From the NCBI RefSeq assembly GCF_900103285.1, contig NZ_FNGS01000006.1, positions 248,001-312,000 of the forward strand: DNA of 64,000 nucleotides, in the 5' to 3' direction. Below are positions 1-7,631 of the stretch, piece by piece. This DNA is from Siphonobacter aquaeclarae (GTDB lineage: Bacteria; Bacteroidota; Bacteroidia; Cytophagales; Spirosomataceae). The translations under genes were made by a program, and so were the position numbers. Numbering within the stretch: position 1 is the first letter of the stretch; each line of letters starts with the position of its first letter. A model generated the notes under the pieces. That model was given only the letters and a program-made list of their open reading frames with translations. It was not told the origin of the DNA and did no database searches.

Positions 1-228
1 CAGTTCTCTTCTCGCTCATGGTTCAATAATTAACAACCGTTCAAATTATTTGACGGGTTAACGGAAATACTTGTCAGCTAGAAAATTGGTTTCGGGCGGG
101 CGACGATGAAGACAGATACTTTCCTGAGTAGTGACGGTAAGGCTTAATATTCATCACTCAAAACCAGCTCGAATATCGTAAGAATTTTAATAAGAACTTT
201 GCGGCAACTTGCAAAAAATTTCAAATCG
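1..228. other. Intergenic region at left edge
   Basis: No gene is supported here. A minus-strand ATG at 19-17 (reading MSEKRT before the edge) could be the start of a gene that lies outside the window, but six codons prove nothing. Around 37-56 there is a near-palindrome, CCGT-t-CAAAT followed by ATTTGACGG, which could be a regulator site for a divergent gene pair. Confidence 0.3.
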
Positions 229-585
229 ATGAAAACAGTCGTTATAGGAGCTTCCACCAACCCCGCCCGATACGCTTTTCTGGCTGCTAATCGTCTTTTA
301 CAGCACGGCCACGAGGTTGAACTCGTTGGAAAAGAGCAAGGTGAGGTCGCCGGTATTCCGATTCAAACAGGTCAACCGGCCCTGAAAAACATAGATACAA
401 TTACTCTGTATCTGAACCCCGTTCGCCAGCAGCCGGTCTATGACTATCTGCTCAGCCTGCATCCGCGCCGGATCATCTTCAACCCGGGTACGGAGAATCC
501 CGAACTCGCCCGTCTTGCCGAAGCGCAGGGCATTGAAACAACGGAAGCCTGTACGCTGGTATTGCTCGCGACCGGCCAGTACTGA
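229..585 (+). CDS. CoA-binding domain protein (YccU-like)
   Basis: A 118-residue single-domain Rossmann protein of the CoA-binding family. The N-terminus MKTVVIGASTNPARYA is the family's nucleotide-binding strand-loop, and the C-terminal half carries the conserved FNPGTENPE segment and ends in a short ECTLVLLATG stretch. I place the start at the ATG at 229; a TTG ten codons upstream is also in frame but adds residues the family lacks. The cellular role of these stand-alone domains is not well established; binding of CoA or a related nucleotide is inferred from the family. It converges with fabH, and both share the hairpin at 671-718. Confidence 0.85.
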   Translation: MKTVVIGASTNPARYAFLAANRLLQHGHEVELVGKEQGEVAGIPIQTGQPALKNIDTITLYLNPVRQQPVYDYLLSLHPRRIIFNPGTENPELARLAEAQGIETTEACTLVLLATGQY

Positions 586-670
586 TTACGCGGTCGTACC
601 TGTTCATACGACGGACGTCATTGTATTTAGACGCGGCATGTAGGTCTTTGGTAAAATCGCCGGAATAAAC

Positions 671-718
671 CTGGTAAACGAAAAGGGAGCGCAACAGCGC
701 TCCCTTTTCGTTTACCAG
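671..718. terminator. Perfect 22-bp hairpin, bidirectional terminator
   Basis: Two 22-nt arms (671-692 and 697-718) are perfect reverse complements around a 4-nt loop (AACA). The GC-rich core GGGAGCGC is flanked by A4 and T4 runs, as expected for a terminator working on both strands. It lies between the convergent genes at 229-585 and 712-1713, and its right arm includes the fabH stop codon. Confidence 0.85.
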
Positions 719-1713
719 CGGATCAGGGCCGAGCCCCAGGTAAAACCGCTTCCGAAGGCTGCCAGGCAGATTAGCTGCCCCGGCTGCACCCGTCCGGATT
801 CCCAGGCTTCGGTCAGCGCGATCGGGATCGAGGCCGCCGTGGTATTTCCGTATTTCTGAATATTATTGAAGACCTTCTCAGGCGCCAGCCCCATCGATTG
901 CCGGACATATTCCGAAATCCGCAGGTTGGCCTGATGCGGTACCAGCAGGTCTACGTCCTCCGGCGTCAGCCCGTTTTTGTCGAGCGCTTCGCGGATGACT
1001 TCCGGAAATCGCACCACCGCGTGCTTGAAAACGGCGTTGCCCTGCATCAGTACTTCCATTTCGGACGGATCTTCCATGGCGGTACTGAACCAGCGGCCCG
1101 GGCGACTGCTTCCCGGCCCTTTGACAAACAATTCTTCGGCGTATTGCCCGTCGGCATGCAGGTGCGTTGACAGTATCCGGTGCGCCGGATCTTCAGTAGC
1201 CTGTACGACTGCTGCGCCGGCGCCGTCTCCGAAGATGACGGCAACGCCGCGTCCTTCGGTACTGGGGTTCAGAAAAGACGACTGAATTTCGGCTCCCACA
1301 ACGAGTATATTGCGGTACATGCCGGAACGGATGTACTGATCGGCTACTGACAGCGCATACACAAACCCGGAACACTGATCCCGGATATCCAGCACGCCGA
1401 TCCCGGAGATACCCAGTTCGCGCTGCATGGCGAAGCCGGGGCCGGGAAAGTAATAGTCAGGGGTGATCGTCGCATAGACGATAAAATCGACATCCTGAGG
1501 CGCCAGCCCGGCGCGTTCCAGCGCCGTACGCGACGCCTGCGCAGCCATGCTGGCGTTGGTATCCTTGCCGGGCGTAAAGTACCGCCGTTCGCGGATACCG
1601 GTGCGTTCGACAATCCACGCGTCCGACGTATCAAAACGCTGTTCAAGATCCTGATTGGTAATCCTGTTTTCGGGGACGTAGTAACCCAGTCCCGTTATCT
1701 GAGAATAAGGCAT
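712..1713 (-). CDS. fabH: 3-oxoacyl-ACP synthase III (KAS III)
   Basis: Condenses acetyl-CoA (or another short acyl-CoA) with malonyl-ACP to start fatty acid synthesis. The 333-residue length matches the family. The triad is complete: Cys114 in RDQCSGF, His260 in VPHQANLR and Asn290 in KYGNTTAASIP. The thiolase-fold glycine-rich GDGAGAAVV is also present. I choose the ATG at 1713 (MPYSQITGLGYYVPE), because an in-frame ATG five codons upstream adds a non-conserved MLALH and would sit almost on the transcription start predicted from the -7 box at 1734-1741. Many Bacteroidota carry more than one FabH-type enzyme, so it could instead be a specialised KAS III paralogue; the acyl preference cannot be read from the sequence. 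Confidence 0.93.
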   Translation of the reverse strand: MPYSQITGLGYYVPENRITNQDLEQRFDTSDAWIVERTGIRERRYFTPGKDTNASMAAQASRTALERAGLAPQDVDFIVYATITPDYYFPGPGFAMQRELGISGIGVLDIRDQCSGFVYALSVADQYIRSGMYRNILVVGAEIQSSFLNPSTEGRGVAVIFGDGAGAAVVQATEDPAHRILSTHLHADGQYAEELFVKGPGSSRPGRWFSTAMEDPSEMEVLMQGNAVFKHAVVRFPEVIREALDKNGLTPEDVDLLVPHQANLRISEYVRQSMGLAPEKVFNNIQKYGNTTAASIPIALTEAWESGRVQPGQLICLAAFGSGFTWGSALIRW

Positions 1714-1733
1714 GTGCAAAGCTAGCAAGACCG

Positions 1734-1741
1734 CAAAAATA
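1734..1741 (-). promoter_or_regulatory. -7 box for fabH
   Basis: On the minus strand this reads TATTTTTG, an exact match to the Bacteroidota -7 consensus TAnnTTTG. It lies about 20 bases upstream of the chosen fabH start. No clear -33 TTG was found at the expected spacing. Confidence 0.5.
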
Positions 1742-1888
1742 GGACTATTTCCTTTTTTATTGGATTGAAAAGCGGCGAAATGGCTGACTTATCTCAAGCA
1801 GAAAGTATAAATGCCTGAATAACAGTCAATTGTAAGGGGAATAGCGGAAGTCCCCTGCGCCGGCGGAAGGAGGGAAGTACCGGCAGGA

Positions 1889-1917
1889 AGAAAAAAGCCC
1901 GGCATTACCGGGCTTTC
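1889..1917 (-). terminator. Terminator after purS
   Basis: On the minus strand, AAAGCCCGG, loop TAATG, CCGGGCTTT followed by a run of T (from the A tract at 1891-1896). It lies just downstream of the purS stop and closes the five-gene operon that starts at 5078. Confidence 0.85.
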
Positions 1918-1924
1918 GGGAGAA

Positions 1925-2176
1925 TTACAGCGGCTTGACGACGAAATCGAACGATTCCATAATCAGGTTGGCGAGGAGCTTTTCGCAGGCTGTTTTAACC
2001 TGAGCCTCGGCGGCTTCCTGCGAATCGGCTTCGACTTCCAGCGTGATGCGTTTTCCGATTCGCACGTTATCGATGGCATCCATGCCCAGGTTGTGAAGAC
2101 CGAGCTTCACGGCTTTGCCCTGGGGGTCGAGAATTTCTTTCTGCGGGAGAACGTTGATTTCGGCGAAGAATTTCAT
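1925..2176 (-). CDS. purS: Phosphoribosylformylglycinamidine synthase subunit PurS
   Basis: An 83-residue small subunit of the three-part FGAM synthase (PurS with PurL and PurQ) of purine synthesis. It matches PurS throughout: an N-terminal MKFFAEINVLPQKEILDPQG strand and loop, a central helix containing VRIGKRITLEVEA, and a C-terminal ACEKLLANLIMESF helix. PurS is a structural subunit with no catalytic residues of its own. The purL and purQ genes are not in the window, so the complex is split across the genome. It is the last gene of an operon, 46 bp after pssA, and is followed by a terminator. Confidence 0.93.
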   Translation of the reverse strand: MKFFAEINVLPQKEILDPQGKAVKLGLHNLGMDAIDNVRIGKRITLEVEADSQEAAEAQVKTACEKLLANLIMESFDFVVKPL

Positions 2177-2222
2177 TGGGAAATATACCGGACAGGCCGG
2201 CAGGTATTGTGAACAAATGATT

Positions 2223-2933
2223 TCAAACGTGCGCCTTGCCGCGGTTGTTGACCAGGGAAAGGAGAATATACAGCACCACGATCAATGGAACGGCTGCAAA
2301 GTTCAGCAAAATCAGCAAAAGGGCCGAAGCAATTATGAAAATATACTTGATCTCGTTGCCTTTCCAGCCAAACCCTTTGAATTTAAGCGCAAAAAGCGGC
2401 ACCTCCATCACCAGCAGAAAAGACATGACAAAGCTGAAAACGATCAGGTAGTTGGTCTGGAGAATAACGGGTGCCCAGTCCTCATGCTGGCGCAAAATGA
2501 CCGGAATAGAAGCGATCAGCAAGGCATTGGCCGGCGTCGGCAGGCCGATGAAGCCGAGGGTCTGCCGCTCGTCGATATTGAACTTGGCCAGGCGCAGGGC
2601 GGAAAATACCGCAATGACGAACGCCAGGTAGCATTTCCAGACGCCGTTCAGGTCCGGAACGCTTTCCATGATCAGGTGGTAGACGATAAACGAGGGAAGT
2701 ACGCCGAACGTCACCATATCTGCCAGGGAATCAAGCTGTTTGCCGAGTTCGGAATTGGCTTTGACGAGACGGGCGACAAATCCGTCGAAAAAATCAAAAA
2801 TGCCGGCCAGCACGATCAGGTAGCTGGCCAGGAGAAGATCGTTGTTGAATGTCGCCGAAATCCCCACACATCCGCACAGGAGGTTGCCGCAGGTCAGCAC
2901 ATTCGGCAATGATTTTTTGAAGGAAGTCCACAT
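2223..2933 (-). CDS. pssA: CDP-diacylglycerol-serine O-phosphatidyltransferase
   Basis: Integral membrane enzyme that makes phosphatidylserine, the precursor of phosphatidylethanolamine, from CDP-diacylglycerol and serine. The CDP-alcohol phosphatidyltransferase signature DG-x2-AR-x8-G-x3-D-x3-D is visible from DFFDGFVAR to LDSLAD, about residues 47-72. About seven hydrophobic segments follow the usual type-II PssA layout, and the 236-residue length is typical. It starts 5 bp after the MBL hydrolase gene ends, so it is co-transcribed. CdsA, which supplies its substrate, is encoded at 23.1 kb in this window. Confidence 0.9.
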   Translation of the reverse strand: MWTSFKKSLPNVLTCGNLLCGCVGISATFNNDLLLASYLIVLAGIFDFFDGFVARLVKANSELGKQLDSLADMVTFGVLPSFIVYHLIMESVPDLNGVWKCYLAFVIAVFSALRLAKFNIDERQTLGFIGLPTPANALLIASIPVILRQHEDWAPVILQTNYLIVFSFVMSFLLVMEVPLFALKFKGFGWKGNEIKYIFIIASALLLILLNFAAVPLIVVLYILLSLVNNRGKAHV

Positions 2934-2938
2934 AAGGA

Positions 2939-3595
2939 TCAGGCGTATTGTCCGTTGGCGCCAACATAAGGATTCTCCAGCCGCTCCCGGCCGATGGTCG
3001 TACTCGGTCCGTGTCCCGGGAAAACCTCCATTTCATCCCCCAGCGGAAACAGCTTGTTTTTAATGCTGCTGATGAGGTCGTCGAAGTTGCAGAACGGAAA
3101 ATCCCACCGCCCGATACTTCCATAGAAAAGCACGTCTCCACTGATACACAGGTTCGATTCACGGTTGACGAACGCCACGTGTCCGGGGGCGTGGCCGGGT
3201 ACGTGAAGCACTTCCAGCGTTGTTTCTCCGAACGTTACCGGCGTTCCTTCTTCCAGCCATTCGTCGGGCTCGGCTTCTTCGTAATCAAAAATCCGGAAAG
3301 AAGGCGCGCGGACCGCTACTGACTTCAACACCGGGAGGTCCAGGCGGTGCAGGTATAAGGGCGCTCCCCAGGTCCGTTTGGCGAAGGCATTACCCAGTAC
3401 GTGATCAACGTGCGCATGGGTATTGAGGATCTTGACCACCTTCAGGTCTTCGTCGTCGATGAATTCTTTCAACTCTTCGCGCTCCTGGCGGTCGGAGCAT
3501 CCGGGATCGATGATGACGGCTTCGCGGGTGTCATCCCACAGGACATAAGTGTTTTCCTGAAAGCCGTTAAAGGTAAAAACCTGCAGATACAGCAT
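2939..3595 (-). CDS. MBL-fold metallo-hydrolase (glyoxalase II-like)
   Basis: A 218-residue metallo-beta-lactamase-fold hydrolase. The metal motif HxHxDH is intact (His60, His62, Asp64, His65 in NTHAHVDHVLGN). Further metal ligands appear in VPGHAPGHV, SGDVLFYGSIGR and FPGHGPST. This is the glyoxalase-II-like hydroxyacylglutathione hydrolase subgroup common in Bacteroidota, where the true substrate is often another thioester. The ATG at 3595 is favoured; an in-frame TTG at 3607 would overlap the upstream rsmI-like gene. It sits between the methyltransferase and pssA within one operon. Confidence 0.85.
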   Translation of the reverse strand: MLYLQVFTFNGFQENTYVLWDDTREAVIIDPGCSDRQEREELKEFIDDEDLKVVKILNTHAHVDHVLGNAFAKRTWGAPLYLHRLDLPVLKSVAVRAPSFRIFDYEEAEPDEWLEEGTPVTFGETTLEVLHVPGHAPGHVAFVNRESNLCISGDVLFYGSIGRWDFPFCNFDDLISSIKNKLFPLGDEMEVFPGHGPSTTIGRERLENPYVGANGQYA

Positions 3596-3603
3596 GGTAT
3601 TGG

Positions 3604-4311
3604 TCAAAAAGTTCCTAAAGCAAAGATGGTGGGTTTTTTATGCAAATCGGGGCGGCTGTTGCGCCATTGTGCGATTCGCTGCGTCGAAACAAACTCGTCC
3701 GGAGCGGTAAGCTGGCTGCCGATGCACAGCAGGGTAGTCGGCTGGCATACGTTCACGAGGTCTTCCAGCAGGGCATTATTCCGGTACGGCGTTTCCATAA
3801 ATACCTGTGTCTGACCGGATAGTGCCTTTTTCTCCAGTTGACGGATGGCGGTTGCCCGCTCGTTCCGGTCGATCGGCAGATACCCCGAAAAAGCGAACGA
3901 CTGCCCGTTGAAACCGGAGCCCATCAGCGTCAACAGTATGGACGAAGGACCGGAAAGCGGCGCTACCTGCATACCCGCCTCATGCGCAAGCCGGGCTGCT
4001 ACGGCTCCCGGATCGGCGATACCCGGGCAGCCGGCTTCGGAAATAACGCCTGCGTCCCGGCCGGACTGTTTCAGCTCGGCGATCTGCCGGCGGGTGTCGG
4101 CGACGGGCGTATCCTTATGCAGTTCGAAGAAGGTGAGGTCTTCTATCTTCCGGCCGGTTTTCAGCTCGGAGATAAACCGCCGCGTGGTGCGGAGGTTTTC
4201 GGCAAAGAATACGTCCGTCCGCGAAATGACATCGCGTACCTGCGGCGACAGCACCGAAAACGCTGTTTCCGGCGCCAGGACGGTCGGAATGAGAAATAAC
4301 GTCGGCATCAT
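3604..4311 (-). CDS. RsmI-like SAM-dependent methyltransferase
   Basis: A 235-residue tetrapyrrole-methylase-fold protein of the RsmI (16S rRNA C1402 2'-O-methyltransferase) family. Recognisable blocks are the N-terminal PTVLAPETAFSVLSP, then FFAENLRTTRRFI, then VISEAGCPGIADPG, and PLSGPSSILLTLMGSGF. Bacteroidota often have such a shorter relative lacking the C-terminal domain of E. coli RsmI (about 286 residues), so rRNA methylation is a family inference. Its start codon overlaps the stop of the alpha/beta hydrolase gene by one base (TGATG), which suggests translational coupling. Confidence 0.8.
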   Translation of the reverse strand: MMPTLFLIPTVLAPETAFSVLSPQVRDVISRTDVFFAENLRTTRRFISELKTGRKIEDLTFFELHKDTPVADTRRQIAELKQSGRDAGVISEAGCPGIADPGAVAARLAHEAGMQVAPLSGPSSILLTLMGSGFNGQSFAFSGYLPIDRNERATAIRQLEKKALSGQTQVFMETPYRNNALLEDLVNVCQPTTLLCIGSQLTAPDEFVSTQRIAQWRNSRPDLHKKPTIFALGTF

Positions 4312-5078
4312 CAGGACAGAAATCGCAGCACGGCTTCGGTAAAGGCGGCGGGCTGATCGGCCTGCACCCAGTGTCCGGCTCCGGCAATGGTCTCGATCGT
4401 CGCGTGGCGGAATATCCGGTGAATCTCCGCTTCGTCTTCCGGCGTGATGTACGTGGATTTCTCACCGCGGAGGAAAAGTACCGGCTTGTCTGTCGGCCGG
4501 ATACCGATAAGTTCTCCGCCGACGGTTCCGATTTCCTTCGTCAGCACCGGCAGATTGAGCCGCCAGGCGAAGCCGCCGCCGTCGGCGCGGGCCAGGTTTT
4601 TGAGGATGAAAGCCCGGGTACCCGGGTTGTCCTCGTACCGGGCGAAGAAATCTTCGGCTTCCTGGCGCGTCCGGATGGTATCGAGCGGCATGAGGTTCAT
4701 GCCCTTCAGAATGCCATCGTGGTGGATGGGGTAAAAGCGCGGAGCAATGTCAACGACCACCATTTTTTTCCAGGCGTCGGGGTAGCTCATGGCATATTGC
4801 ATCACGGATTTGCCGCCCATCGAGTGGCCGATGAGGATGGGATCGGTGATCTGCTGATCTTCCAGAAATTCATGGAGATCGGCTGCCATTTCGAGGTAGC
4901 CGAAATCATCGCTCCAGGGAGAGCGGCCGTGGTTGCGCTGGTCGAGCATGAAGACCCGGTAGCCTTTGTCGGCGATTTGTTTGCTGACAGTCAGCCAGTT
5001 GTCGGCTGAGCCGAATACGCCGTGGAGAATCACAATGGCCGGTCCGGTTTCCCCGGCCTGCCGGTAAAATAGTTTCAT
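4311..5078 (-). CDS. Alpha/beta-fold hydrolase
   Basis: A 255-residue alpha/beta hydrolase resembling the YbfF esterase group. The oxyanion strand is VILHGVFGSADNW, the nucleophile elbow is GHSMGG (serine near residue 100), an acid lies near VLFLRGEKSTYI, and the catalytic histidine is in AGAGHWVQADQP. The ATG at 5078 gives MKLFYRQAGETGPA, the normal start of this family; the reading frame is open further upstream but that stretch is low-complexity intergenic sequence. It heads the five-gene minus-strand operon ending with purS. Substrate is unknown. Confidence 0.85.
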   Translation of the reverse strand: MKLFYRQAGETGPAIVILHGVFGSADNWLTVSKQIADKGYRVFMLDQRNHGRSPWSDDFGYLEMAADLHEFLEDQQITDPILIGHSMGGKSVMQYAMSYPDAWKKMVVVDIAPRFYPIHHDGILKGMNLMPLDTIRTRQEAEDFFARYEDNPGTRAFILKNLARADGGGFAWRLNLPVLTKEIGTVGGELIGIRPTDKPVLFLRGEKSTYITPEDEAEIHRIFRHATIETIAGAGHWVQADQPAAFTEAVLRFLS

Positions 5079-5155
5079 GCGTCGCTGAGTACGGATTTTC
5101 GGCTCGCGGACAGGCCGGAGCAGGTAGAAAAGTGCAACTATAGAACTTTTGCAGG

Positions 5156-5163
5156 CAAAGTTA
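5156..5163 (-). promoter_or_regulatory. -7 box for the hydrolase-rsmI-pssA-purS operon
   Basis: The minus strand reads TAACTTTG, an exact TAnnTTTG match, about 78 bases upstream of the hydrolase start. No convincing -33 TTG at 17-23 bases was found. Confidence 0.4.
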
Positions 5164-5278
5164 TCTACACAACGGCAAACCTTCGTAAAATTGCCGCTGA
5201 TTAGCATGGTCAGTGCGTACCGAACCGATAGCTGGACCATTCATTGTTCACACGTTAGCCGGGCACTGATCTCTTCCG

Positions 5279-6253
5279 ATGAGTCTTTCCATACAGCAAA
5301 TTCAGGCCCCGATCAATGCCGAAATGAAGGCGTTCGAGGGTAAATTCAGGGCGTTCATGAAAAGCGACGTGATGTTGCTGGACCAGATCATGAACTACAT
5401 CGTCCGGAGAAAAGGCAAGCAGATCCGACCCATGTTCGTGTTTTTATCGGCGGGTACGTGCGGGACGATCAACGAGTCGACCTACCGCGGCGCTTCCCTG
5501 ATCGAACTCGTGCACACCGCTTCGCTGGTGCACGACGATGTGGTGGACGATTCCAACTACCGCCGAGGATTTTTCTCCGTTAATGCCCTCTGGAAGAATA
5601 AGATAGCTGTGCTGGTGGGAGATTACCTGTTGTCGCGCAGCCTTTTTCTGGCGGTCGACAACGAAGACTTCGACTTCCTGAAACTCATCAACCGGGCCGT
5701 CAAGGAAATGTCGGAAGGAGAACTGATGCAGATCGAAAAGGCCCGCCGGCTCGATATTACAGAAGACGTGTATTTCGAGATTATCCGGCAGAAAACAGCG
5801 ACGCTCATTGCCGCCTGCTGCGCCACCGGCGCCCGCTCGGTAGGCATGACCGCCGAACTGGTCGAACGCATGCGTCTTTTCGGTGAAAAAGTAGGAATTG
5901 CCTTTCAGATCAAGGACGATTTGTTTGACTACGGCGACGCCGAAATCGGCAAGCCCGTCGGCATCGATATCAAGGAAAAGAAAATGACCCTGCCGCTGAT
6001 TTATGCCCTGCAGCAGGCCGACTGGATGACGAAACGAAAAGTCATCCGTACCATCAAAAACGACTCCGAAAACCCGAAAAAAGTAGGAGAGGTAATCGAT
6101 TTTGTGAAACAGTCGGGTGGTATTCAGTACGCCACGCAGGTGATGAAACGCTACGTCGACGAAGCCCTGCACATTCTCACCGACTTTCCTGCCAGCGCCT
6201 ACCGCGAGTCATTGCTGAATCTGGTGAAATTTACGATTGAACGAACGAAGTAA
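5279..6253 (+). CDS. Trans-isoprenyl diphosphate synthase (long-chain)
   Basis: A 324-residue polyprenyl synthetase that elongates prenyl diphosphates with isopentenyl diphosphate, most likely to the menaquinone side chain. The first aspartate-rich motif is in LVHTASLVHDDVVDDSNYRRG and the second in FQIKDDLFDYGD. The residues before the first Asp motif (HTASLVHDD) lack bulky aromatic blockers near the chain tunnel, which fits a long-chain product of the IspB/HepT type. The exact chain length cannot be decided here. It is transcribed alone, divergent from the hydrolase operon. Confidence 0.9.
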   Translation: MSLSIQQIQAPINAEMKAFEGKFRAFMKSDVMLLDQIMNYIVRRKGKQIRPMFVFLSAGTCGTINESTYRGASLIELVHTASLVHDDVVDDSNYRRGFFSVNALWKNKIAVLVGDYLLSRSLFLAVDNEDFDFLKLINRAVKEMSEGELMQIEKARRLDITEDVYFEIIRQKTATLIAACCATGARSVGMTAELVERMRLFGEKVGIAFQIKDDLFDYGDAEIGKPVGIDIKEKKMTLPLIYALQQADWMTKRKVIRTIKNDSENPKKVGEVIDFVKQSGGIQYATQVMKRYVDEALHILTDFPASAYRESLLNLVKFTIERTK

Positions 6254-6302
6254 GAAGCAGTTAGGTATAGCAGACCTAAAGCAGTAAGCTACCCTCTGCA
6301 AC

Positions 6303-6348
6303 GACCCCGAAGGGGTCAAACGCCAATAACCCGGGGCGCAGCCCCGGG
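6303..6348. repeat. 46-nt double-hairpin repeat, copy 1
   Basis: GACCCC-GAA-GGGGTC, a 12-nt linker, then a second hairpin with CCCGGGGC and GCCCCGGG arms. Two further copies of the same length and layout lie at 45997-46042 and (inverted) 46054-46099. It sits between the convergent prenyl synthase and lipoprotein genes and may also act as a terminator for both. Confidence 0.75.
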
Positions 6349-6368
6349 CAGATGAGCTTAATAATGCG

Positions 6369-6944
6369 TCAATCCGGAACAAACGTAAAATCCGGATATC
6401 CCGAAATAGCATTGGTAATCAGTTCATTAGACGGAAACTTCGGTGTTTCCGACGAGAGAGACATATTCCCTTTCTTCAACAGCAGGATATTGCCCTGCGC
6501 TGCGGGCATGAGAGTAGCGCTTCCGGTCAGGTAATAGTATTTCTTCGGTACTCCTGCGGAATAGTTGTTCATGCTGATGACGTATTGTTTCGTCTTGTCA
6601 GTAATAACAAGGGGATCGATCGACAGGAATACCTGCTTTTCAGGCGTGCCGATTTCGATTGCCTTCTGCCGGAGAACGGTTTTGGTCGCCGCATCCCACA
6701 GCGTGACATTATACGTGCCGACTTCCGGCATTTTTGCTCCCAGCTGCGTAATTTTTCCGGGTTTTGATACGGTAAAGTATACGCCCGTTTCCCAGCCTCC
6801 GCCGCTGAGCGTCTGGCTGGAGAGCGTCACGCTGGAAATGAGCGAGCTGACGGGTGTTTCTCCCGGGTTGGCTTCGTCTCCTTTTTTACAGGCAGCGGCT
6901 GCTAATGCGACGATCAAGAGTGAGTAGTGAATAACACGTTTCAT
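6369..6944 (-). CDS. Lipoprotein with DUF4082-like domain
   Basis: A 191-residue exported lipoprotein. The start at 6944 gives MKRVIHYSLLIVALAAAAC with a lipobox at Cys19, followed by a charged KKGDE tether. The mature part is one beta-rich domain resembling DUF4082: GGGWETGVYFTVSKPGKITQLG, then YNVTLWDAATKTVL, then YVISMNNYSAG. That domain occurs in secreted Bacteroidota and actinobacterial proteins, where carbohydrate or surface binding is suspected but not proven. The gene stands alone between intergenic repeats and the osmC gene. Confidence 0.7.
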   Translation of the reverse strand: MKRVIHYSLLIVALAAAACKKGDEANPGETPVSSLISSVTLSSQTLSGGGWETGVYFTVSKPGKITQLGAKMPEVGTYNVTLWDAATKTVLRQKAIEIGTPEKQVFLSIDPLVITDKTKQYVISMNNYSAGVPKKYYYLTGSATLMPAAQGNILLLKKGNMSLSSETPKFPSNELITNAISGYPDFTFVPD

Positions 6945-7136
6945 GTTTGTGAAGGTTTTTGGTTCGAAATCCTTCGACAAAACTCAGGTAAAAAAGAATG
7001 GCAGTACATCCCATAATCAAGGGATACCGCCTGCTTGGCCGGACAATAATTTAGCAGTCGGTTCACAGGCAACAGGCCACTGAAACCGTTTTTCCGCGTA
7101 TATTTCGCCGTTTCTCAAGCTAAACTCATTCAAGCT

Positions 7137-7556
7137 ATGATCAAGCGTAACGCGACCGCCGTCTGGAACGGATCAGGTAAAGAAGGTGCGGGCCACCTCA
7201 CCACTGCCAGTACTGTCCTGAACGAAACCCAGTATTCGTTCAACACCCGTTTCGCCGACGGCGTCGGAACCAACCCGGAAGAACTCATCGCTGCCGCGCA
7301 CGCCGGCTGCTTCGCCATGAAACTCAGCTTCGACCTGAATGCTGCCGGTTTCACTGCCGATGAAATCAACGCGAAGGCGACCGTCGTCCTCGATCCCTCA
7401 AAAGGCGAAGTAACCGAGTCGAACCTCGTCGTAACGGCGAAAGTACCGGGTCTTTCTGCTGAACAATTCGCGGAAATTGCCGCCGGCGCCAAGGCCAATT
7501 GCCCCATCTCCAAGCTCCTCAACGCTGCCATTTCACTGGACGCGACCCTGGCCTGA
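7137..7556 (+). CDS. OsmC-family peroxiredoxin
   Basis: A 139-residue OsmC protein, a thiol peroxidase that reduces organic hydroperoxides in the cytoplasm. Both redox cysteines are present, in AAAHAGCFAM and AKANCPISKLL, at the usual positions. The N-terminus MIKRNATAVWNGSGKEGAGHLTT is typical of the OsmC (rather than Ohr) branch. It is monocistronic or lightly coupled to the gene at 7632. Confidence 0.9.
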   Translation: MIKRNATAVWNGSGKEGAGHLTTASTVLNETQYSFNTRFADGVGTNPEELIAAAHAGCFAMKLSFDLNAAGFTADEINAKATVVLDPSKGEVTESNLVVTAKVPGLSAEQFAEIAAGAKANCPISKLLNAAISLDATLA

Positions 7557-7631
7557 TCGGGAAAAGATTGCGGATGTCCCTGTTCTTGTATTTTTTCGCT
7601 GTACGGAACACCATCCGCAATCTTACTCAAC

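Noticed and set aside
2115-2912. A 265-residue plus-strand frame over purS and pssA
   Set aside because: It is antisense to two well-supported genes, is full of Gln, Lys, Asn and Asp in a pattern mirroring their membrane codons, and matches no family.
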